Source: Acidobacteriota bacterium
GTDB lineage: Bacteria > Acidobacteriota > Blastocatellia > RBC074
Direction of reading: 5' to 3'
Length of the DNA: 64,000 nt
NCBI GenBank assembly: GCA_016715865.1
Contig: JADJXM010000014.1
Coordinates: forward strand, 62,001-126,000
Translations under genes and position numbers: made by a program
In this document: positions 57,181-64,000 of the stretch, in pieces
How the letters are laid out: each line of letters begins with the position of its first letter
Numbering within the stretch: the first letter of the stretch is position 1
Notes under the pieces: model-generated
Told to the model about the DNA's origin: nothing
Databases searched by the model: none
Seen by the model: only the letters and a program-made list of their open reading frames with translations

Positions 57181-57405
57181 ATGAGAAATCCTGGAATTGC
57201 AGCGGTTTTGAGTTTAATCATTCCCGGAGTGGGGCAGATTTACAATGGAAAGATTCTGCGCGGGATCTTCTGGTTGATCATAACGCCGGGATTCTGGATC
57301 GGCACTGGCGGCCTGCTGGGCTGGGTTTGTCACATCATCGCGGCATGGACGGCATACAATTACGCGAAAGAGAACCCTTATCGCATATTCCAGGCGCAAT
57401 CCTGA
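57181..57405 (+). CDS. Small TM2-like membrane protein
   Basis: 74 residues from the ATG at 57181, with GAAGGAGGGAG upstream. The sequence has AAVLSLIIPGVGQIYNGKIL and RGIFWLIITPGFWIG, a TM2-domain-like pair of helices (the GxGxIYxGK pattern). Such proteins are frequent next to zinc-ribbon or DUF2752 genes, but here it is alone between repeats. Function unknown. Confidence 0.75.
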   Translation: MRNPGIAAVLSLIIPGVGQIYNGKILRGIFWLIITPGFWIGTGGLLGWVCHIIAAWTAYNYAKENPYRIFQAQS

Positions 57406-57450
57406 TTGTAAGTTCAAATGCCAGGACGGCCAGGATTTCAGTTAAAAAAG

Positions 57451-57600
57451 GTGCAAAGAATTAATCGCAAAGACCGCAAAGGGGCAAAGATTTTTTTGTG
57501 ATATGAATATCCGGCTTATTGTCCACTGGATATAATTCAAATACTGATATTCCCTGTATATCTTTGCCCCTTTGCGGTCTTTGCGATTAATTTCTTCCGA
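57451..57600. repeat. Family D palindrome, copy 4
   Basis: AAAGAATTAATCGCAAAGAC, CGCAAAGGGGCAAAGAT on the left pair with ATCTTTGCCCCTTTGCGG and TCTTTGCGATTAATTTC on the right. The central segment (TGATATGAATATCCGG, CACTGGATATAATTC) is nearly the same as in copy 1 at 12558-12850. Confidence 0.85.
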
Positions 57601-57610
57601 CAAATAAAGA

Positions 57611-58465
57611 TTACGAAATCGGTTTGCGTTCGGGCATGGCCGGCCGTTCGGGCCTCTTTTCCGGACTGCTTCCGCGTGAAGGAGTGCTCGGGCGTTCGGT
57701 GTTGCTCGGAGGTGGCGAACTCGGCCGTTGAGCGGGAGGAGCGGAAGGTCGCTCGACAGGCCTTGACGGCATCGATTCACGACTCGGAGGCGGATCGGGC
57801 CGGCGTGTCTCCCGAGGCATTTCGCGCGGGGCCTCGCGCCGCTCGACACCTGGACGCGAAGGCGTTTCGGCCTGCCTTGCCGGCTGCGATCTGGATGGCA
57901 TCTCCGGACGAGAGGGAGTTTCAACCCTCGTTGGCCGATCGACTGTCCGTCCGGGCGCTGTGGATTCGCGAGAAGCGCCTGATCGCACATCGGAGTCACG
58001 ACTCGGTCTTGGAGTCGTCCAATCGGGCGGAGTCGCACGCTCTACAGTACGATAATTGGTATTGCGCGTCGGACCGTCAGAGCGCTGAATCACGCCATCC
58101 GAAATTCGTGTATCAGTTTTCCGATCCGGAGTTGGCGGAACAACCACGCCGTCCTGTACCGACCGGGACGGGGCCTGTCTGGAACCTTCGACGGTTCGGG
58201 CAGGCGTACCCGAATCAGTGGCCTGTCGTCGCATGACGACAGGAGCCTCGATCCTCCGAGCCACTTCTCCTCGTTCAATCAGCGTATTTCGAACAGGCGC
58301 CGATGTCGTCGGTTTCAATTCGTCGGATGTCACCAGCACCGGATTGGTCTCGACCTGCCGGCCGGCCACCTGACGAGGTGGCGCTGTCAGTACGTCATTG
58401 CTGACGATGACGCGACCCTGATCCGAACTTACGCCCCTCCATCCCGCTGAATCCGCCGGGCGCAT
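57611..58465 (-). CDS. C-terminal part of the FecR/DUF6600 protein, out of frame with its 5' part
   Basis: A Pro/Arg/Ser-rich stretch of about 280 residues (VIVSNDVLTAPPRQVAGRQV, many RPxxP-like repeats such as RPSAPPAQRPSSPPPS). It is not a separate gene: it continues the upstream reading frame after a one-base shift. Around 58433-58442 the 5' frame passes through GGMEGRKFGSGSRHRQQ to a stop, whereas deletion of one G from the GAGGGG run would give GMEGVSSDQGRVIVSN, a smooth join. The tail is disordered and probably extracytoplasmic. Whether the shift is natural or a base-calling error in a G-run cannot be told here. Confidence 0.6.
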   Translation of the reverse strand: MRPADSAGWRGVSSDQGRVIVSNDVLTAPPRQVAGRQVETNPVLVTSDELKPTTSAPVRNTLIERGEVARRIEAPVVMRRQATDSGTPARTVEGSRQAPSRSVQDGVVVPPTPDRKTDTRISDGVIQRSDGPTRNTNYRTVERATPPDWTTPRPSRDSDVRSGASRESTAPGRTVDRPTRVETPSRPEMPSRSQPARQAETPSRPGVERREAPREMPRETRRPDPPPSRESMPSRPVERPSAPPAQRPSSPPPSNTERPSTPSRGSSPEKRPERPAMPERKPIS

Positions 58466-59720
58466 TGTAATTTCGGTACGAAGTCAGCGATCTTGGCGGA
58501 TTATTATTGTTGCCGGTTCTCGATCCGCGGCCGGAATACGGCTCACCGGGTGCGAGCGGGCACCAGCCAAGCCAGCCGTCACGTACTCCTGCTCGATAAC
58601 CATCGCTGAATCCGTCACGGTATCCGCGGTTGTACCGGCTTCCACCCCAGCCGAAGAATGTCACCAGATGAGGCGACCAGTTCCATCCGTAGCCGATTCC
58701 GACACCGTAGCTCACGCTCGGAACCCAATACCAGCGATTTCTCCAGTGTGCCCATCGACCGTAGTGGTATGGAACCCAGCCCCACGGCTCATATGACACC
58801 CAGGTCCAGCCGTATGACGGATACCAGCGCCAGTTTCCCTGACGATAAGGCGCCCATCCGATGGGCACGGCGCGCGGAGCCCAGATCCAACCATAATCAG
58901 GCGATTGCACCCAGTCGCCATAGATGTCCAGGTCATAAACTCCCGGCAGAGCGGCAGGTATGTATTGTGAGCTTCGATAACTATCGAGGCGGGCGAAAAG
59001 CTCGTCATCACGTCGGTCGTTCCAGCTGTCCCAGCCGTCTTTGTCCTCCAGCTTCGTGATCTGATAGAAATTGTCTCTTGCCTCAACGATCATGCGACGG
59101 CCCTGGTTGACAGTCACACTGCCGAGCTCCTTGTTGTAGATCTCGGCTTTCCCTTTCCGGACGATGACCTCGGTTGTGCCGTCATCGCGAACATTGACGC
59201 GATAGTTGCCTTCTTTCAGGAAGACGATCGCGACCGTCGGAGTATCGACCTCAAAATAGACAGGATCGTCCTGATTGGGATCTCTGGCGTCCAGAATCTG
59301 AAACTGCCTGCGATCCAGACTGTCGATCCTGAAGGTGGCTGTGCCGATCGGCAGTGCCAGTTGAATGGTGGATAAGTTGAACTGAGTGAAACGCAGATTA
59401 GAGTCGCGGTCGATCCTGACAATATTTCGACCGCTCAACTGTATTTCGGCGCGACCGTTTGGTCCGCTGAATAACTGGTCGCTTGTGTCCAAGGGCATGT
59501 TGAGCGACGCATCATACCAATCGGTGCGGGAATCGGTTGCTCGCTGGTAACTGACCTCTCCCTCGATCAAACTGATGCGTGCTACACGTATGACAGACTC
59601 ATCCGATTGTGCCTGACCGGTGATCGCAGTAAGCAAAATCATAAGCGAAAGCATCAGACACGACAATATGTCGACTTTTCGACCGATTGAGCCCGCGGAT
59701 TTCAACCTGATCAATTTCAT
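58395..59720 (-). CDS. FecR-domain / DUF6600 exported protein (5' part, frameshifted)
   Basis: About 441 residues up to the premature stop, from the ATG at 59720 (GGAGG upstream at 59723-59730). A signal segment (LSCLMLSLMILLTAITGQAQ) is followed by a FecR-like beta region (RVARISLIEGEVSYQRA, FSGPNGRAEIQLSGRNIVRI, GNYRVNVRDDGTTEVIVRKG) and a DUF6600-type region with Trp-Gly motifs (YGWIWAPRAVPIGWAPYRQG, NWRWYPSYGWTWVSYEPW). The true product probably runs on into the Pro-rich frame to 57611, about 700 residues in total. FecR-type domains are usually anti-sigma or cell-surface sensing modules; here the exported form suggests a surface protein. Confidence 0.82.
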   Translation of the reverse strand: MKLIRLKSAGSIGRKVDILSCLMLSLMILLTAITGQAQSDESVIRVARISLIEGEVSYQRATDSRTDWYDASLNMPLDTSDQLFSGPNGRAEIQLSGRNIVRIDRDSNLRFTQFNLSTIQLALPIGTATFRIDSLDRRQFQILDARDPNQDDPVYFEVDTPTVAIVFLKEGNYRVNVRDDGTTEVIVRKGKAEIYNKELGSVTVNQGRRMIVEARDNFYQITKLEDKDGWDSWNDRRDDELFARLDSYRSSQYIPAALPGVYDLDIYGDWVQSPDYGWIWAPRAVPIGWAPYRQGNWRWYPSYGWTWVSYEPWGWVPYHYGRWAHWRNRWYWVPSVSYGVGIGYGWNWSPHLVTFFGWGGSRYNRGYRDGFSDGYRAGVRDGWLGWCPLAPGEPYSGRGSRTGNNNNPPRSLTSYRNYNAPGGFSGMEGRKFGSGSRHRQQ

Positions 59721-59993
59721 AACCACCTCCACACCGCTTCAGGAATCCCTCATCCCGATTCATATTTTTCTTGAGCTTTCTCAAAACCCATATCTTATTA
59801 ATATGCATGCAAGCATAATGCCGCGGGATGAACCGAAATCGATTGACGAAGTTATTGAAAATAAAACAGTTTTAGCCGATGTTTTTATGAAATCCGGGGG
59901 TATTCTACACCAATTGGAATATTCGACACACGAAAAAGCTCATGCGGGTATCGTCACCTTGAATTAAATGCAGATTCGGCCCTTGGCCGGGTC

Positions 59994-60893
59994 TCAGGAA
60001 TATTTAGTGCCGCTCCGATGACGGAAACTTTTATCGAGCAGCGTTTGCAGCAGATTGAGCTGGCTGCCGAAATGTTTGACCGCCAGAACGGGATGTAATC
60101 CTTCTCTCATGACATGATCGGTTTCGCTTCCGAGCAGAATGGCCGATGCACGGCTGCGTCCCCTTGTCCCCATGACAACCAGATTCACGTGCTGTCGTTC
60201 AGCGACCCGTTCGATGGCATGTGCCACATTGGCGCAATCTTCAAAAAGAGGGTTGACACGGATGCCGTGTAAATTGATCGGGGCGATGAATCTGTCAAAG
60301 GACTCTTTTTCGCGACCGCGTATCACAGTATCGTATTCGTCATAATTCACTACGGTTTCATTGAAATAAACGTGCAGTGCAAAAACCTCGCTGGCGCCGG
60401 TTAATGATGCCAGAGCGGTCGCCAGGCTGAGTGCGTCAGCCGATGGCGGCGATAAATCGACCGGCACCAGGATTTTATCGCATGCAACGGGCGATCCCTG
60501 CGGCACCATCCAGATGGAACTTGGCGCCTTCATCGCCAATCGCCGCGCTGTTGTGCTTCTGGCGTTTTTGCCATGACCGACCAGAATCAGATCGATTTCG
60601 TGGGTCGCCGAGAATTCCAGCAGTAAATCCAGCCGCTCACCACGCAAAACATGGCATTCCAGTTTCGTCCCATGATTCGATTCGCCGAATATTTTCCCGG
60701 CTTCCGCTCGAATCTTCTCCAGCATCTCATCATAAGATATGTTGTTTGTAGGGTGGTGATTTGCATGTGGCATGACATGGACGAAGTTGATCATTTGCGG
60801 GCGGCAGATTGCACTCACCGCAGCCGCGTATCGAATCAAATCGGAATCGTGTTCGGTGTTGGCCAGGCTGACCATCAGATTTTGGAAAGGCAT
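59994..60893 (-). CDS. Tandem-domain universal stress protein (UspA family)
   Basis: About 299 residues; three ATGs in a row (60899, 60896, 60893) follow AGGAG, and the last has the best spacing. Two Usp domains: the first starts MPFQNLMVSLANTEHDSD with LVGHGKNARSTTARR, the second has KILVPVDLSPPSADAL and VVMGTRGRSRASAILLGSET, the ATP-binding GxxGx9GS-like site. Usp proteins help cells survive starvation and other stress. It lies 69 nt after the second SulP gene on the same strand, so it is probably part of that carbonic anhydrase/SulP operon. Confidence 0.92.
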   Translation of the reverse strand: MPFQNLMVSLANTEHDSDLIRYAAAVSAICRPQMINFVHVMPHANHHPTNNISYDEMLEKIRAEAGKIFGESNHGTKLECHVLRGERLDLLLEFSATHEIDLILVGHGKNARSTTARRLAMKAPSSIWMVPQGSPVACDKILVPVDLSPPSADALSLATALASLTGASEVFALHVYFNETVVNYDEYDTVIRGREKESFDRFIAPINLHGIRVNPLFEDCANVAHAIERVAERQHVNLVVMGTRGRSRASAILLGSETDHVMREGLHPVLAVKHFGSQLNLLQTLLDKSFRHRSGTKYS

Positions 60894-60968
60894 CATCATC
60901 TCCTGTTAAGAATATTCTGTGCGACGCTGTCATCAATCGCTCAACAACCGTCATGGACCGGGCCACTT

Positions 60969-62348
60969 TTAATCGCTGACGGCCAGCTGCGGTTGAATTT
61001 CGGTTTTGGCCGCCGGTTTATCGAAGAACCGGTATAGCGCCGCATAAATGATGATGGCCGTTGAAACGCCCGTCAAAAAATCAGTCAGGACAACCACCGT
61101 TGCAGTATAGATCATCAACCCGATATGAAATTTGTTGTGCAGCAGGACACCCTTGATTTCGGAGGGTTTGACCATCGCAGTCGAGACGTACAGCAGGATG
61201 CCGCCGATACAGGCCATTGGCACCAGCTCGAGATAAGTCGCCATATATGCCGCCATCATCAGCTTGAGGGTCGCTTTAAAAATTCCGGCCAGAGGCGAAA
61301 TGGCGCCGACTTTGATGTTGGTTGCAGTTCGCGCCAGCGCACCGGTGTGCGGAAACCCATTGAGCAGCGGGATGAAAATTTGAACCATTCCCTGTCCCCA
61401 TAACTCTTTGTTCGGATTATATGGCAAGCCCTGATTATCGGCCATGCGATCCGCCATGCGAGAACAAAGCAGGCTTTCGACAGCCGAGACGAATACAATC
61501 GCCGCGACGAAATAGCACAGATCCATAACTATTTTGCCGCTGAGGGTCGGAATTGTGGGAGGTGTGAAAACCCAAAAGTCGGTTGGAATGCTGCCATACT
61601 TGTCTTTGATCAATGTCAACCCTTTGTCCGACCAGACTGTTGAAGAGAGCAATACCGCGACCCCCAAAGCGATCAATGGCGCCGGTATATAGGGTGAAAT
61701 CTTCAATAAATATTTGGTGATGACAAAGGTAGAGAGCCCAATGATAATGGCATAGATGTTGATATCGCCGAAGTTGGCGATGATGCCATTGACTTTGTCC
61801 ATAAAACCGTAACCGAGCGAGGCTTTCAGGCCGAGCACCTCGCCGAGTTGGGACATGGCGATGACTATGGAGATGCCGATCGTAAAGCCCACGACAATCG
61901 AATGCGGCACCAGTGTCGCCAGCCTTCCGAGCCTGAATATCCCCATTACAATCAGCACCAGCCCGGAAATGAGCGATGCAAAGACCAGAAAGCTGAAATC
62001 GTAGGCGGCCATGATTGCGCCGATGACAGGGATAAAGGCCGCGGTCGGCCCGTAGACCTGATACTTCGACCCTCCGAACAGTGCGCCTATCAAACCTGCA
62101 ATGGCCCCGCCCACGATGCCCTGCTCGGGTTGTAGCCCTGAGGCCATTGCAAATCCCATCGCCAGGGGGATGGCGACCATCGCGACGATCAATCCCGCGG
62201 TGAAATCGCGTATGATGTTCAGCTTTTTCGACCCTTTGTTCAGGTCTTCATAACGACCATCGAAAGGATTTAGATAGTAAAGCAATCTGCTGCGCAGATC
62301 AGTGTTGTCTTTATCGTTAACCTGCTGTGTTATTGCTGTGTCCGTCAT
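60969..62348 (-). CDS. SulP-family anion transporter without STAS domain (module 2)
   Basis: 459 residues with about 10-12 hydrophobic segments. SulP motifs are visible: FTAGLIVAMVAIPLAMGFAM, YQVYGPTAAFIPVIGAIMAA and FPHTGALARTATNIKVGAIS. The last residues (DKPAAKTEIQPQLAVSD) contain no STAS domain, unlike the module 1 protein at 47912-49504. With the carbonic anhydrase 63 nt upstream it forms a likely bicarbonate-handling pair, in the reverse order of module 1. The usp gene follows. Confidence 0.92.
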   Translation of the reverse strand: MTDTAITQQVNDKDNTDLRSRLLYYLNPFDGRYEDLNKGSKKLNIIRDFTAGLIVAMVAIPLAMGFAMASGLQPEQGIVGGAIAGLIGALFGGSKYQVYGPTAAFIPVIGAIMAAYDFSFLVFASLISGLVLIVMGIFRLGRLATLVPHSIVVGFTIGISIVIAMSQLGEVLGLKASLGYGFMDKVNGIIANFGDINIYAIIIGLSTFVITKYLLKISPYIPAPLIALGVAVLLSSTVWSDKGLTLIKDKYGSIPTDFWVFTPPTIPTLSGKIVMDLCYFVAAIVFVSAVESLLCSRMADRMADNQGLPYNPNKELWGQGMVQIFIPLLNGFPHTGALARTATNIKVGAISPLAGIFKATLKLMMAAYMATYLELVPMACIGGILLYVSTAMVKPSEIKGVLLHNKFHIGLMIYTATVVVLTDFLTGVSTAIIIYAALYRFFDKPAAKTEIQPQLAVSD

Positions 62349-62411
62349 GATATGGCCTCCTTCAGGCGGTCCATCTATTCAGGGAATGATGGGAAGAGAG
62401 ATCACTCAGAA

Positions 62412-63140
62412 TTAATCGCCGGATAGTTCCTGTGATGTAACACTTCCGGCAGTGGAACCGCCGTTCGAGACCCCGATGCGAATATCATTTGCATAGCGTG
62501 ATGCGATCGCCGCAGGAAATTTCTGGGGGGTAAGTGGGGCAAAACGCGCCATGTCAGGATCGAAGGCGAGAATCGATCCGCTTTCGATCTCATAAATCCA
62601 CCCATGCAGGGTCAACTCACCTTTGGCAAGCTTCGCCGCGACAACGGGGTAGGTCCGCATATTGTCGAGCTGGACCAGCACGTTCTCCTTAATTGACGCA
62701 TTGAGCAGGTCCTGTCCATCCAGATCGGAGTAGCATTCCTTCAACACTTCACGCGTTGCAGAGGCGTGTTCAAGCCAGTCTCTGATAAGTGGCATCTCGC
62801 TCAAATCCTCGGGATGCAGCAATCCTTTCATGGCGCCGCAATGTGAATGGCCCATGACCACGACGTGAGAGACTCCCAGCGCCTTGATGGCGAACTCAAT
62901 GGTCGCTCCCTCACCGCCGCGGCCGGCGCCGAATGGCGGAATGATATTGCCGGCATTTCGCAGTACGAAGAGCTCACCGGGCTGGATTTGAAGGATCAAA
63001 CTGAGTGCAATGCGAGAATCGGAACATGTGATCATGAGCGTGTCGGGAGACTGCCCTGCAGACAGGTTCTTGAACAGCTCACTGTGAGCCTCGAATTGCG
63101 AAGTTTGAAAATGATGAATTCCTCGAACAATCTTTTCCAT
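62412..63140 (-). CDS. Beta-class carbonic anhydrase (module 2)
   Basis: 242 residues from the ATG at 63140; an in-frame extension to 63233 is unlikely. Zinc and dyad residues are in MITCSDSRIALSLILQIQPG and VVMGHSHCGAMKG. The sequence is only distantly like module 1 (47284-47919) and longer, so the two pairs probably arose separately. It makes bicarbonate for, or CO2 from, the neighbouring SulP transporter. It is the first gene of a carbonic anhydrase-SulP-usp run on the minus strand. Confidence 0.93.
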   Translation of the reverse strand: MEKIVRGIHHFQTSQFEAHSELFKNLSAGQSPDTLMITCSDSRIALSLILQIQPGELFVLRNAGNIIPPFGAGRGGEGATIEFAIKALGVSHVVVMGHSHCGAMKGLLHPEDLSEMPLIRDWLEHASATREVLKECYSDLDGQDLLNASIKENVLVQLDNMRTYPVVAAKLAKGELTLHGWIYEIESGSILAFDPDMARFAPLTPQKFPAAIASRYANDIRIGVSNGGSTAGSVTSQELSGD

Positions 63141-63313
63141 ACAGATACCCCCAAAAGTCATTTTTGTACGAACTCCGAAATGGCCGTACAGCAATGAATT
63201 CACGTTGACCGGACGAGACGCAAAGCACGACACAGTTACAGATCGTCGTTAGTCAGTCTCGACACAGCTGGTTCATCGATTGAATTGTGATATTGTGGAG
63301 TTGAGTCGGGGGC

Positions 63314-63640
63314 TTAGGCTGGAGGCGCCCGTAAGAGCGGTGGCGAGGATTGCCAGAAACTGAAAGATTCCTGATGAAAAACCTCGATCACGGGTAATTC
63401 CCGCAGATCTTCTAATAATAGCTTTGAAAATAAGTTGGTCTGGTGATGTCTGGGACGAAACCTGCGAGATTCAGCCTTTCTATGGCAGAGCTCTTTTGCT
63501 TCCACCTGATCGGCTTTCTCAGTTTCGGCCTCCTGTGTTAAAACCGCAACGCGAACAGGTCCTGAGACCGTCATAAAGCAGGCGGCGAGGATTAATAATA
63601 TTGCAGGTAACTTTGTCGTCGCGGTTTTGAGCATTGCCAT
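63314..63640 (-). CDS. Small exported hypothetical protein
   Basis: 108 residues with a hydrophobic N-terminus (KLPAILLILAACFMTVSGPV) followed by a charged, basic segment (AKELCHRKAESRRFRPRHHQ). I do not recognise it. No Shine-Dalgarno is evident. It lies upstream of the carbonic anhydrase gene in the same orientation, with 173 nt between them, so a separate transcript is likely. It could be a spurious frame. Confidence 0.4.
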   Translation of the reverse strand: MAMLKTATTKLPAILLILAACFMTVSGPVRVAVLTQEAETEKADQVEAKELCHRKAESRRFRPRHHQTNLFSKLLLEDLRELPVIEVFHQESFSFWQSSPPLLRAPPA

Positions 63641-63777
63641 TACAACATCATATCAGTCAAATAAATGCTATTGGTCTATCCAAGCAATTAGACACGGTCA
63701 GTCCGGCTTGTCAAGGGAAACAGGAAATAATCAATTCACGTATGCCGGGGAAGCGCCGGGAAACCGTAAGGAGGCAT

Positions 63778-64000
63778 ATGCAGACAAACGAACGGGCGGA
63801 AGCAGCGCGGAAACTGATCCGCCGCGAAAAGCACGGAGTAATTTCGACGATCTCGAAGAAGTTGGACGGCTGGCCCTTCGGATCATTGGTGTCGTACGCG
63901 ATACTCGATACTGGTGAGCCGATCCTGTTGCTCAGCGGACTGGCCGAACACACTCGCAATATCCATGAGGATGCGCGCGTCTCACTTTTTCTTCAGGATT
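63778..64000 (+). CDS. Pyridoxamine-5'-phosphate-oxidase-like / HugZ-type FMN-binding protein (5' end only)
   Basis: The first 74 codons are present; the gene leaves the window at 64000. AAGGAGG at 63768-63774 precedes the ATG at 63778 with a 3-nt spacer. The sequence AARKLIRREKHGVISTISKK, FGSLVSYAILDTGEPILLLS and GLAEHTRNIHEDARVSLF is characteristic of the split-barrel PNPOx family with HugZ-like members, which bind FMN or haem; some reduce F420 or degrade haem. The exact function needs the missing C-terminus. Confidence 0.85.
   Translation, partial: MQTNERAEAARKLIRREKHGVISTISKKLDGWPFGSLVSYAILDTGEPILLLSGLAEHTRNIHEDARVSLFLQD

Noticed and set aside
59803..59967. Small open frame of about 54 codons upstream of the FecR gene
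   Set aside because: No Shine-Dalgarno, no known motif; the region is more likely the leader and promoter of the FecR gene.

Overview
The window looks like a chromosomal segment of an Acidobacteriota bacterium, most likely class Blastocatellia. The lineage call is inference from three things: an exported protein at 9062-10144 carrying the Solibacter-type C-terminal domain (TIGR03437), a FecR/DUF6600-like exported protein at 57.6-59.7 kb, and many small exported or zinc-ribbon membrane proteins of the kind common in that phylum. There are no rRNA or tRNA genes, no CRISPR array and no transposase gene, but the spaces between genes are unusually full of palindromic repeat elements.

The core is the chromosome replication origin. 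dnaA (35590-37023) and dnaN (34218-35318) lie on the minus strand. Between them are DnaA boxes, an AT-rich stretch and a run of DnaA-trios, so oriC is placed at about 35.32-35.64 kb. Going left from oriC come xseA-xseB-ispA, then rpmH-rnpA-yidD-yidC-jag-mnmE, then mnmG-rsmG-[parS]-parA-parB-bactofilin, all on the minus strand (co-directional with replication). A plus-strand tandem pair of cyclase-family genes interrupts the mnmE/mnmG junction. Two parS-like palindromes flank a repeat element between parA and rsmG.

Layout: 0-4.7 kb, msrPQ (methionine-sulfoxide repair in the periplasm), an exported isomerase and VOC lipoprotein, and an exported serine hydrolase; 4.9-6.5 kb, a cellulose-synthase-like glycosyltransferase; 6.8-9.0 kb, a four-gene set of three zinc-ribbon membrane proteins plus DUF2752; 9-14.2 kb, the TIGR03437 protein, an M14 peptidase and a deaminase; 14.3-37 kb, the origin and cell-cycle cluster together with glycosyltransferase/pdxJ and three exported or membrane proteins; 37.5-47.2 kb, peptide and amino-sugar catabolism (amidase, S9 peptidase, CNT nucleoside transporter, nagB, two exported Gfo/Idh oxidoreductases, a CBS-type PLP enzyme); 47.3-51.3 kb, beta-carbonic anhydrase/SulP, CaCA exchanger and YjbQ; 51.7-55.2 kb, Nfu scaffold, sensor kinase and diguanylate cyclase; 55.4-64 kb, sarcosine oxidase-like flavoprotein, TM2-like protein, frameshifted FecR protein, universal stress protein, and a second SulP/carbonic anhydrase module.

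Five families of dispersed repeats recur. Family A: about 150 bp, TTTCCAGT arms, 3 copies. Family B: about 380 bp, MITE-like, 15-bp terminal inverted repeats and 7-bp target duplications, 4 copies, two of them garbled by G-runs. Family C: AGTAGAAAGT arms. Family D: long palindromes built from CGCAAAGG, CCAAGAACGC or similar words. Family E: CGGAACCACGAGCG arms. Several touch start or stop codons or sit between convergent genes. The family B elements, with their unusual junctions, are the most distinctive feature of the window. Function calls come from reading motifs and remembered family knowledge; no database search was run.
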